Positions 24,548-30,439 of a stretch of 30,439 bases of DNA are shown piece by piece. The position numbers and the translations under genes were made by a program. Origin of the DNA: JBCDBY01 sp039182715 (GTDB lineage: Bacteria > Planctomycetota > PLA2). Each line of letters opens with the position of its first letter. Position 1 is the first letter of the stretch. The notes under the pieces were generated by a model, which saw only the letters and a list, made by a program, of their open reading frames with translations, made no database searches and was not told where the DNA came from. The DNA is taken from NCBI GenBank assembly GCA_039182715.1, contig JBCDBY010000011.1:1-30439 (forward strand). The letters are read 5' to 3'.

Positions 24548-25378
24548 TCACGGCCACACCCAGACGGAATCGAGTTCGGACTGATCGAAACCGGGATACG
24601 CATTCACGACCAGCAACACGAAGTGGCTGTCGCTCAAGCCAAACCATGCAAGGTTCGTCCCGTCCGGCTCGAAACAACAGAGCAGCCCGTCCTCATTCAC
24701 CATGCGCCCCTCAGCGTCGATGCCGTTGAGGAAATCGGGCCGCACGCTCCAATGGCGCCAACGCCCGAGATCGCCCAGAGGGCCAGTGCTACCGAAGAGG
24801 GCGGTCTCGAATCGTGAGCGCACCAGCCGTGGATCGTGCGAATGCGGGGGATCCGACGCATACGGGCCCCGTACCGAGATGAGATGCTGCCAAGCACGGC
24901 GAAGCTCATTGACGTCGACGGGCCGCAAACACAGCACCAGATCTCGTGGGACAAACGTGCCAATCATGGGCACTGCCTCACCGGTTGCGGGGTCGTGCTC
25001 GTAGAAGTTCATCCATTCGTGATCGATGTCCTGACGCTTGATCGCGGCATCGACACGCCCGTCCAAGAGCGCCATTCGCAGGACTGCCTCCGGCGTCGAT
25101 GACCGTTCAGCTTCCCGGCGCTCGGCGGCAAGGATGACGGGGTCCGCGTTCGTACACATCTGAACGCAGAGCAGAAACCTCTCCACGTCTGGCGCGCGAT
25201 GCAGTTGTAGCCGGTCAGTCACCTCAGGATCACCACCGTACGGTCGAGCCGTGGGTCCGTACCACGGCACACCTCGCCAGGAACGCTTCCCGATCGGCTC
25301 CGTGAGTGCAGTCTCCACCTGCTTCGGGCCGACAGAACTCCGGAGGATGATGTCTGCTCCAACGTACTTAGGTAGCAA
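24548..25378 (-). CDS. Hypothetical protein, about 276 residues
   Basis: The frame runs from a TTG at 25378 to a stop at 24548; the start is uncertain because no ribosome site or TANNNT precedes it, and an internal GTG at 25321 is possible. The protein is soluble and mixed alpha/beta, with RAPDVERFLLCVQMC, VPMIGTFVPRDLVLCLRPVD, a variable middle, and a beta-rich C-terminus (DGLLCCFEPDGTNLAWFGL, SHFVLLVVNAYPGF, DSVWVWP). No family was recognised. Codon choice looks less G+C-biased than in the flanking core genes, which would suit acquired DNA. Confidence 0.65.
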   Translation of the reverse strand: MLPKYVGADIILRSSVGPKQVETALTEPIGKRSWRGVPWYGPTARPYGGDPEVTDRLQLHRAPDVERFLLCVQMCTNADPVILAAERREAERSSTPEAVLRMALLDGRVDAAIKRQDIDHEWMNFYEHDPATGEAVPMIGTFVPRDLVLCLRPVDVNELRRAWQHLISVRGPYASDPPHSHDPRLVRSRFETALFGSTGPLGDLGRWRHWSVRPDFLNGIDAEGRMVNEDGLLCCFEPDGTNLAWFGLSDSHFVLLVVNAYPGFDQSELDSVWVWP

Positions 25379-25395
25379 TCGAACAAGGCGCCGCC
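25352..25395. repeat. Imperfect 42-nt repeat, copy 2
   Basis: The partner of 23801-23842. It overlaps the start of the 276-residue gene and lies about 50 nt from the right copy of the 38-nt direct repeat. Confidence 0.5.
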
Positions 25396-25444
25396 GGATT
25401 CGTGACCATGCTCATCATCCCGAACAGGACAAGCAACCCCCGCT

Positions 25445-26035
25445 TTACGACCGCGGAGCCGACCGCGTCATCCAGAGCGTGCTGGCGAGGTACGCGGTCA
25501 GGAAGTAGAGCAGCCACGCGGCGTAGAGCTTCATGGCGTCGATGCGTTCGGCTACGGCGTTCTCGTCTTTCGCGTCGACCTCCTGGAACCACGCCACGAA
25601 GAAGAGCAGCAGCACGGCGAACGACGTCAGACCTGTCATCACGAGGAAGAAGCCCGTGAACATGCGGCGCACGTCGGGGAGGTCGGAGAGGTCGCGCGTG
25701 AGTCTTTGCAGGCCGAGGTTGAGCAGGAAGAACAGGCCACTGCCGACGAACATGCCCCACGAGTAGCGCGTGGTGACCGGGTCGACCGGCGTGGTCGAGA
25801 CCCAGCCGTAACTGAGGTTGGCGGCGCCGGCCAGCAGGATCAGCGCGGACAGCACCTGGAAGTAGTGCACCGCGCCGAGCGTGCCGATGCCGACATGTCC
25901 CTGGCCCGGGGCGCGCCACTTCATCACCACGTAGAGGAACGGGAAGAGCGGCGCCACGGCGAGAATCACCGTCGCGTAGCTCAGGATCTGGAGCGCTTCC
26001 TGGATGTCCGCGAACAGCGCCGCGAAGTCGACCAT
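25445..26035 (-). CDS. Polytopic membrane protein in the pdxJ-dapA operon
   Basis: A 196-residue protein from the ATG at 26035 (MVDFAALFADIQEALQ). About five membrane spans are visible: about 17-36 (ILSYATVILAVAPLFPFLYV), 50-68 (AVHYFQVLSALILLAGAA), 84-104 (SWGMFVGSGLFFLLNLGL), 121-148 (TGFFLVMTGLTSFAVLLLFFVAWF) and 166-185 (LYAAWLLYFLTAYLASTLW). It has no recognised family or motif. The start codon shares its A with the dapA stop (TGATG), so translation is coupled to dapA. Whether it is functionally linked to lysine or pyridoxal phosphate synthesis is unknown. Confidence 0.8.
   Translation of the reverse strand: MVDFAALFADIQEALQILSYATVILAVAPLFPFLYVVMKWRAPGQGHVGIGTLGAVHYFQVLSALILLAGAANLSYGWVSTTPVDPVTTRYSWGMFVGSGLFFLLNLGLQRLTRDLSDLPDVRRMFTGFFLVMTGLTSFAVLLLFFVAWFQEVDAKDENAVAERIDAMKLYAAWLLYFLTAYLASTLWMTRSAPRS
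25446..25483 (+). repeat. 38-nt direct repeat, right copy (3' end of a membrane-protein gene)
   Basis: The last 12 codons and part of the stop of the membrane-protein gene at 25445-26035. They are repeated at 22557-22594 with two mismatches. Insertion into a gene's 3' end with regeneration of that end is a typical outcome for site-specific elements. Confidence 0.8.
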
Positions 26036-26883
26036 CAGAGCAGGCCCGCCTGCGCGAGCGCCTGCTCCACGTCGGATTCGTAGGCGGCGTCCATCGGCAC
26101 CAGCGGCAGGCGCAGCTCGTTCGCGATGCGGCCCATGCGGGCGAGCGCCCACTTCACCGGCAACGGGTTGGTCTGCACGAAGAGCGCCTGGAAGAGCGGC
26201 GACAGCTTGTTGTGGATCTCCTCGTCGAGATCGGCGCAGAGCTTCGCCATCGCCTGCGGCGCGACGTTGGCCGCCACCGACACGACGCCCTTCGCGCCGT
26301 CACGCATCATCGCCAGCGTCGCGGCATCGTCGCCGCTCAGCATCACGAGGCCGGTCTCCTTCGCGAGGCGCGCGGCGCGCTCGAGGTCGAGGGTGGCGTC
26401 CTTGAGCGCGACGATGTTCTCGATTCCGGCAATCCGGTGCACCGTTTCTTCGGCGATCGTCACGCCGGTGCGGCCGGGCACGTCGTAGGCAACGACCGGC
26501 AGGCCGACCTCCGCCATCGCGGCGTAGTGCTGGACGAGCCCCTCCTGCGTGGGCTTGTTGTAGTACGGCGTCACCGCCAGCACGGAATCGACGCCCCACT
26601 GCGTCGCGGCGCGCGTGAGCTCCACGCTGGTGCGCGTGCAGTTGGTGCCGGTGCCGACCATGACGTGCACGCGGCCCGCGGCGATCTCGACCGCGCGACG
26701 GCTGAGCTGCTCGCGCTCCTCGGCGTGCAGCGTCGCCGCCTCGCCGGTCGTGCCCGCCACGACGATGCCGTTCGTGCCCTGCTCGATGTGCCACTCGACG
26801 AGCGCCCCGAACGTGTCGAGGTCGAGATCGCCGTTGCGAAACGGCGTCACGATCGCGACCAGCGACCCATGCAGCTCACGCAC
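26035..26883 (-). CDS. dapA: 4-hydroxy-tetrahydrodipicolinate synthase
   Basis: DapA condenses pyruvate with aspartate semialdehyde, the first committed step of lysine and diaminopimelate synthesis; it is cytosolic and usually tetrameric. This 282-residue protein has the full TIM-barrel family pattern: AGTTGEAATLHAEER (Thr45/46), TPYYNKPTQEGLVQHY (Tyr107/108), AYDVPGRTG (Tyr134, Arg138) and IVALKDAT with Schiff-base Lys161. These positions match the E. coli enzyme closely. The start is GTG at 26883, overlapping the pdxJ stop by 8 nt, so translation is coupled. The C-terminal half ends with NPLPVKWALARMG and LRLPLVPM, typical of the family. Confidence 0.97.
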   Translation of the reverse strand: MRELHGSLVAIVTPFRNGDLDLDTFGALVEWHIEQGTNGIVVAGTTGEAATLHAEEREQLSRRAVEIAAGRVHVMVGTGTNCTRTSVELTRAATQWGVDSVLAVTPYYNKPTQEGLVQHYAAMAEVGLPVVAYDVPGRTGVTIAEETVHRIAGIENIVALKDATLDLERAARLAKETGLVMLSGDDAATLAMMRDGAKGVVSVAANVAPQAMAKLCADLDEEIHNKLSPLFQALFVQTNPLPVKWALARMGRIANELRLPLVPMDAAYESDVEQALAQAGLL

Positions 26884-27562
26884 CGATCGCCTCCCGCATC
26901 TCCATCACCGCGCCCTCGAAGCCGAGCTGCAGCGCGCGCGCGACGATCGAGTGGCCGATGGACAGCTCCGTGATCTCCGGGATGGCGGCGACCGCGCCGG
27001 CGTTCTGCACGGTGAGGCCGTGGCCGGCGTGGACCGCCAGTCCGAGCTCGCCCGCGAGCTTGGCGCCCTCGGTGAGCGCCTTCAGTTCGTTGGGGTCGTT
27101 CGTTTCCGCCCAGGTGCCGGTGTGCAGTTCGATGCAGGGCGCGCCGAGGTCGTGCGCCGCGCGGATGTACTGCTCGACCGGATCGATGAAGAGGCAGACG
27201 CGCAGGCCCGCCTCGCGCAGCGTCGCGATCGCGGTCTCGACCGTCGCGGGGTCGAGGCCGCCCTCGGTGGTGAGCTCCTCACGGCGCTCCGGAACCAGCG
27301 TGACCAGCTCCGGTCGGACCTTCTTGGCGAACTCGATCATTTCGTCGCGGGCCGCCATCTCGAGCGTGAGATACGACACCACGGGGCGCAGCGCCTCGAC
27401 ATCGCGCTCGCGAATATGCCGGCGATCCTCCCGCAGGTGGACGGTGATGCCGTCCGCGCCCGCGTTGAGCGCGTGGACGGCGCAGTGGACCGGATCGGGG
27501 TAGTCGGTGCCGCGCGCGTTGCGCAGCGTCGCGACGTGGTCGACATTGACACTCAGACGCAT
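26876..27562 (-). CDS. pdxJ: Pyridoxine 5'-phosphate synthase
   Basis: PdxJ joins 1-deoxy-D-xylulose 5-phosphate with aminoacetone 3-phosphate to make pyridoxine 5'-phosphate (DXP-dependent vitamin B6 route). This 228-residue protein has the diagnostic N-terminus MRLSVNVDHVATLRNARG, the loop GITVHLREDRRHI (about 38-50), LTLEMA (about 65-70) and the C-terminal VHAGHGLTVQN and IGHSIVARALQLG. I chose the ATG at 27562, as in other PdxJ proteins; the adjacent ATG at 27565 adds one Met. The end overlaps dapA by 8 nt. The start is divergent from the rsmD-like gene, about 40 bp apart. Confidence 0.97.
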   Translation of the reverse strand: MRLSVNVDHVATLRNARGTDYPDPVHCAVHALNAGADGITVHLREDRRHIRERDVEALRPVVSYLTLEMAARDEMIEFAKKVRPELVTLVPERREELTTEGGLDPATVETAIATLREAGLRVCLFIDPVEQYIRAAHDLGAPCIELHTGTWAETNDPNELKALTEGAKLAGELGLAVHAGHGLTVQNAGAVAAIPEITELSIGHSIVARALQLGFEGAVMEMREAIGA

Positions 27563-27588
27563 CATTCCGTCATTGTGCCAGAGGGGGC

Positions 27589-27594
27589 TATCGT
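27589..27594 (+). promoter_or_regulatory. Candidate -10 element (TATCGT), leaderless GTG start
   Basis: TATCGT ends 7 nt before the GTG at 27602. It uses the same hexamer as the Clp_N paralogue 3 start. Confidence 0.4.
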
Positions 27595-27601
27595 GAGGCC
27601 C

Positions 27602-28159
27602 GTGCGCATCATCGCGGGAGAATGGCGACGCCGGCGGCTCTCGGTGCCCGACGGCATCCGGCCCATGCTCGATCGGGAGCGCGAGCGCCTTTTCGCCATC
27701 CTGGGCGAGCGGATCGAGGGCGCACGCGTCCTCGACCTGTTCAGCGGCACCGGAGCGATCGGCCTCGAGGCGCTCAGCCGCGGCGCCGCCTTCTGCGCCT
27801 CGGTCGAGAACGGCCGGAAGGTGCTGCCCGTCCTGCGCGCCAATCTCGCGCTGGTCGAGCCGGGCGATCGCCACCGCCTCATCGAGACCTCCGTTTTCCA
27901 TCTGACGGCGCTCGATCCCTTCGACGTCGTGATCGCGGCTCCGCCCTTCCCGCTGCTGCACGACGAGGCGTGGCGCGCGCGCTTTCAGGATCTGTTCGGT
28001 CGCATCCTCGAGGAGTGGCTCGAACCGGGCGGCATCTTCGTCCTCGAGATGCCGGCGGAGCTCGATCCCGAACAGCTCACGAACCTCGGCCCGCCGGCGG
28101 ATACGCGCAAGACCGCGGCGAGCCGCCTCGCGTTCTGGTCGCGGCCCGTATCCGGCTGA
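27602..28159 (+). CDS. rsmD: RsmD-like 16S rRNA guanine-N2 methyltransferase, with altered motif IV
   Basis: A 185-residue protein. The N-terminus MRIIAGEWRRRRLSVPDGIRP matches RsmD (usual 'MRIIAG..RGR.L.....RPT.dr.rEalFn'). The SAM-binding motif is ARVLDLFSGTGAIGLEALSRGA (about 41-62), and GGIFVLEMP follows near 143-151. RsmD methylates G966 of 16S rRNA. The catalytic (D/N)PPY motif reads APPF here (113-116, within VVIAAPPFP), so the acidic or Asn residue is missing; activity or substrate may differ. I chose the GTG at 27602, where TATCGT lies 7 nt upstream; the in-frame GTG at 27593 would add three residues. Confidence 0.82.
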   Translation: MRIIAGEWRRRRLSVPDGIRPMLDRERERLFAILGERIEGARVLDLFSGTGAIGLEALSRGAAFCASVENGRKVLPVLRANLALVEPGDRHRLIETSVFHLTALDPFDVVIAAPPFPLLHDEAWRARFQDLFGRILEEWLEPGGIFVLEMPAELDPEQLTNLGPPADTRKTAASRLAFWSRPVSG

Positions 28160-28171
28160 GTCACCGGGGGG

Positions 28172-28191
28172 TTCCTTTCTCAAGAAAGGAA
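28172..28191. repeat. Perfect 9-bp inverted repeat with 2-nt centre
   Basis: TTCCTTTCT, CA, AGAAAGGAA, in the gap after the rsmD-like gene. There is no following T-run. A near-perfect palindrome of this size would suit an operator for the FlgM-like gene downstream; as RNA the 2-nt loop would force the closing pairs open. Confidence 0.6.
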
Positions 28192-28256
28192 TCGGCGGCG
28201 TCGATAGGGGCGTGACGAAAGCCCTCCGGGGCGGTGCAGCCGCCCGGGAAGAAAGC

Positions 28257-28466
28257 ATGTTCTACGCCAACGAACGCGACGTTCCCGCCAAGTTCCGACG
28301 ACTCACGAACCTCGTGGGAATGCTGTCGGGCGTCGACGGCGTACGCGAGGACCTCGTGGACGACATCCGGGATCGGATCGACGCGGGGGAGTACCTCACC
28401 GAGGAGAAGCTCAACGAGGCCATTTATCGCCTGTTGCAGGAAATCATGGCCGAGGAGGAAAGATAG
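28257..28466 (+). CDS. FlgM-like small protein
   Basis: A 69-residue protein from the ATG at 28257 (MFYANERDVPAKFRRL), with GGGAAGAAA just upstream; an in-frame GTG at 28212 would add 15 residues. The C-terminal 40 residues (VREDLVDDIRDRIDAGEY and TEEKLNEAIYRLLQEIM) match the FlgM / anti-sigma-28 core pattern 'VR...V..I...I..G.Y....................A..LL'. FlgM binds and inhibits the flagellar sigma factor. No flagellar genes are in the window, so it may act on another target. The downstream gene starts 2 nt after its stop, with its ribosome site (GAGGAGGAA) inside this gene. Confidence 0.68.
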   Translation: MFYANERDVPAKFRRLTNLVGMLSGVDGVREDLVDDIRDRIDAGEYLTEEKLNEAIYRLLQEIMAEEER

Positions 28467-28468
28467 TC

Positions 28469-30439
28469 ATGAGGTTCGACAAGGCTCGTATTGCACTGGT
28501 GGTGCTGGCGCTCGGCGCCTTTCTGCTGCCGAAGCCGGCGGACGCCGGTTGGTTCTCCAGCGACGATGAGAAGAAACTCACGCTCGAGGACGTCATCCGC
28601 AACCCGGACGACTTCAAGCAGAAGAAGTTCACCATCACCGTGACGTTCAACAGCGTCGCCAAGCAGTTCAACCCGTACTTCACCGAGTACCACAACGAAA
28701 GCAACGGCAACTTCGGTGCGTGGACGCTCGATTCGCGCGTCTACACGAAGCGCGACTTCCAGCGCTGCTACCCGCACTTCTACGTGAAGAAGCCGAGCGA
28801 GCAGTGGGAAGACGTGAAGGATCTCGAGCGGTTCGACCGCGTCGAGCTCACGTGCACGCTGCAGCACGTCTTCCAGGGGCGCCCGTACATCGAGGTGCTC
28901 GAGGTCGACGAGGTGAGCGGCGGCATGGATGCCGACGAGGTGAAGGCCGCCATCCGCGCGCAGGCGCACTACCTCGCGGGCCACTACGGTCGCGCGGTCG
29001 AGCTCTACCGTCGCGCCATCACCAACGACGTGCCGGCCGTGGTCCGCATGGACCTCTACCGCCGTCTGGGTGATGCGCAGTTCAAGGCGAAGCAGTTCGC
29101 GGACGCGAAGTCCTCGTACAAGCGCGCCATGCGCGACGCGCCGGACAGCGCCGTCCTCAAGCAGAACATTGCCGCGAGCGAGCAGGCCTACGGCCGCGCG
29201 AACGGCAACCAGCAGTCGATGATCGAGCCGACGCGCTACATCGCGCACCACCTCGAGACCGTCCGCGAGGACGAGGGCCGTGGTGTCGACCTCGTCATCG
29301 CCGCGCTCGAGGATCCGGCCAAGGTCGCCGAGATGACCCGCAAGGAGAACGAGCGTCTCGCGCGCCGCTCCGTGCACGGCACCGAGGGCCCGAAGACGGT
29401 CGTCGTCTCCGAGACCAAGCCGGTCGAAGAGCCGATGGACGAGGAGCCCAAGGAAGCCGCCGCCGGCGCCGAGGAAGAGCAGCCCGAGGAGGTCATGCCG
29501 GAGCCTGAGGCTGCCGAGCCCGAGGCGATGGATCCTGAGGCCGCCGAGCCCGAGGCCACCGAGCCGGAGGTGATGGAGCCCGAGGCGATGGAGCCCGAGG
29601 CCACCGAGCCGGAGGCCACCGAGCCCGAGGCGACCGAGCCGGAGGTCATGGAGCCCGAGGCTGAGGAGCCCAAGACGGAAGAGACCGTCGAGGAGCCCAA
29701 GGCCGAGGAGACTCCGGCCGAGGAGCCCAAGACGGAAGAGATCGTCGAGGAGCCGAAGGCCGAAGAGACCGTTGAGGAGCCGAAGACGGAAGAGACCGTC
29801 GAAGAGCCCAAGACGGAGGAGCCGGTCGAGGAGCCCAAGCTGGACGAGCCGGTCATGGACGAGCCGAAGGCGGAGGAGACTCCGGCCGACGAGCCCACGA
29901 CCGAAGAGATCATGGAAGAGCCCAAGGCCGAGGAGACTGCCGAGGAGACGACGCAGGAGCCGATGGCCGAGGAGCCCGCGCAGGACGAGAGCGTGTCGGA
30001 CGAGAACATCGACCAGGAGTCGATGGAAGACGCCCCGGCGCTCGAGACGGACGAGACGATGGACGTCGACGATCCGCGCGTGCTCAAGGTCGGCAACACG
30101 AGCTACGTGCTGCCGCGCCTGCCCTTCTACGGCTGCGCGCTCGTCACCTACGAGCAGTACCGCGCGGTGGTCGAGGAGATCCTCGACACCGAGGACGATC
30201 TGCCCGTCGAGGGCATGACGGACGTCGCGGAGCAGCCCGCCGAGCCGATGCCCATCGAGAAGATGGAGCCGATGCCGGCCGAGAACGCTGTCGAAACTCC
30301 CGCCGAGGAACAGGGCGGCGAGAAAGTGGAGGAGACCAAGGAGGAGCTTCCCGCCGAGGCGCAGCCGATGGACCCCGAGGCCAAGCAGGTCGAGGAGCCC
30401 GAGGCCAAGAGCGAGGAGCCGAAGGTCGATGACCCGTGG
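28469..30439 (+). CDS. Secreted TPR protein with long acidic Glu/Pro/Thr-rich tail (3' end outside window)
   Basis: 657 codons are visible and the frame is open at the window end. The signal peptide runs to about residue 26 (ARIALVVLALGAFLLPKPADA). Residues 35-150 form a beta-rich domain (KKFTITVTFNSVAKQF, RVELTCTLQHVFQGRPYIEVLEV), and 155-245 contain TPR-like helices (AQAHYLAGHYGRAVELYRRAI and RRLGDAQFKAKQFADAKSSYKRAM). From about 318 onward it is a low-complexity Glu/Pro/Thr/Ala/Met/Lys tail, interrupted once by a short globular-looking island at about 530-575 (VLKVGNTSYVLPRLPFYG and YEQYRAVVEEIL). The tail should be disordered and strongly negative, perhaps a surface or scaffold spacer. 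Function is unknown. It is translationally linked to the FlgM-like gene. Confidence 0.85.
   Translation, partial: MRFDKARIALVVLALGAFLLPKPADAGWFSSDDEKKLTLEDVIRNPDDFKQKKFTITVTFNSVAKQFNPYFTEYHNESNGNFGAWTLDSRVYTKRDFQRCYPHFYVKKPSEQWEDVKDLERFDRVELTCTLQHVFQGRPYIEVLEVDEVSGGMDADEVKAAIRAQAHYLAGHYGRAVELYRRAITNDVPAVVRMDLYRRLGDAQFKAKQFADAKSSYKRAMRDAPDSAVLKQNIAASEQAYGRANGNQQSMIEPTRYIAHHLETVREDEGRGVDLVIAALEDPAKVAEMTRKENERLARRSVHGTEGPKTVVVSETKPVEEPMDEEPKEAAAGAEEEQPEEVMPEPEAAEPEAMDPEAAEPEATEPEVMEPEAMEPEATEPEATEPEATEPEVMEPEAEEPKTEETVEEPKAEETPAEEPKTEEIVEEPKAEETVEEPKTEETVEEPKTEEPVEEPKLDEPVMDEPKAEETPADEPTTEEIMEEPKAEETAEETTQEPMAEEPAQDESVSDENIDQESMEDAPALETDETMDVDDPRVLKVGNTSYVLPRLPFYGCALVTYEQYRAVVEEILDTEDDLPVEGMTDVAEQPAEPMPIEKMEPMPAENAVETPAEEQGGEKVEETKEELPAEAQPMDPEAKQVEEPEAKSEEPKVDDPW
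29500..29960 (+). repeat. Imperfect tandem coding repeats (GAGGAGCCCAAG-type units)
   Basis: In-frame repeats encode MEPEATEPEVMEPE-like and EEPKTEETVEEPKAEE-like units, with synonymous and conservative changes between units. Slippage or unequal exchange would change the tail length in steps of whole codons, so the reading frame is kept. Confidence 0.75.

Noticed and set aside
24573..24600. Third copy of the conserved upstream block (CTGATCGAAACCGGGATACGC)
   Set aside because: It lies inside the coding sequence of the 276-residue gene and needs two inserted bases to align; chance similarity seems more likely.
29236..30099. A Ser/Gly-rich minus-strand open frame resembling a repetitive surface protein
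   Set aside because: It is the complement of the Glu/Pro repeat codons of the secreted TPR protein; GAG and GAGCCC repeats give Ser and Gly on the other strand.

Overview
The window is G+C-rich bacterial chromosomal DNA (about two-thirds G+C by eye), densely coding. The gene content suggests an uncultured Planctomycetota or a related lineage: large single-span proteins built of carboxypeptidase-regulatory-like repeats, a DUF6941-type protein, HEAT/VWA-like secreted proteins, and many small families I cannot name. No rRNA, tRNA, CRISPR array, transposase or integrase was seen. TGA is used as an ordinary stop by several genes, so the code is standard.

Region 1 (1-9.4 kb), stress and signalling: the 5' part of clpB (minus), a degenerate receiver/histidine-kinase-like protein, a translationally coupled pair (HEAT/VWA-like secreted protein and DUF6941-type protein, minus), a REC-GAF-like-HD-GYP regulator, a pseudoreceiver-GAF-GGDEF diguanylate cyclase and a secreted protein of unknown function. 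Heptamer repeat arrays (ACGTCNA) and two perfect hairpins lie between these genes.

Region 2 (9.4-21.7 kb), a repetitive accessory locus: three intact paralogues carry two Clp N-terminal repeats fused to a small alpha/beta C-terminal domain, and two decayed 3' ends of further copies remain. They are interleaved with two very large membrane-anchored regulatory-like-repeat proteins, an intact NlpC/P60-like hydrolase plus a decayed copy of it, and an HExxH protein. The most interesting item is at 13746-14951. It is a secreted thioredoxin-like protein whose CxxC motif reads UGA-Pro-Gly-Cys, with a SECIS-like hairpin 23 nt downstream, so it is a candidate selenoprotein. It lies 19 bp upstream of the second Clp_N paralogue, and a 24/28-nt conserved block precedes both this operon and the first Clp_N paralogue.

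Region 3 (21.7-25.5 kb), small accessory genes: a lipoprotein, an acidic small protein, a small membrane protein, a SUKH-3-like (immunity-type) protein, a membrane/winged-helix protein and an unknown 276-aa protein. Much of it (22.6-25.4 kb) lies between two 38-nt direct repeats. The right repeat is the 3' end of a housekeeping-operon gene, which suggests insertion or segmental duplication.

Region 4 (25.4-30.4 kb), core metabolism and export: an overlapping operon pdxJ-dapA-membrane protein (minus), an RsmD-like methyltransferase (plus, divergent), a FlgM-like small protein, and a secreted TPR protein with a very long acidic repeat tail that runs off the window.

Many starts have no Shine-Dalgarno sequence but carry TANNNT 6-7 nt upstream of the start codon, as expected for leaderless transcripts. 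I used this to choose several starts.
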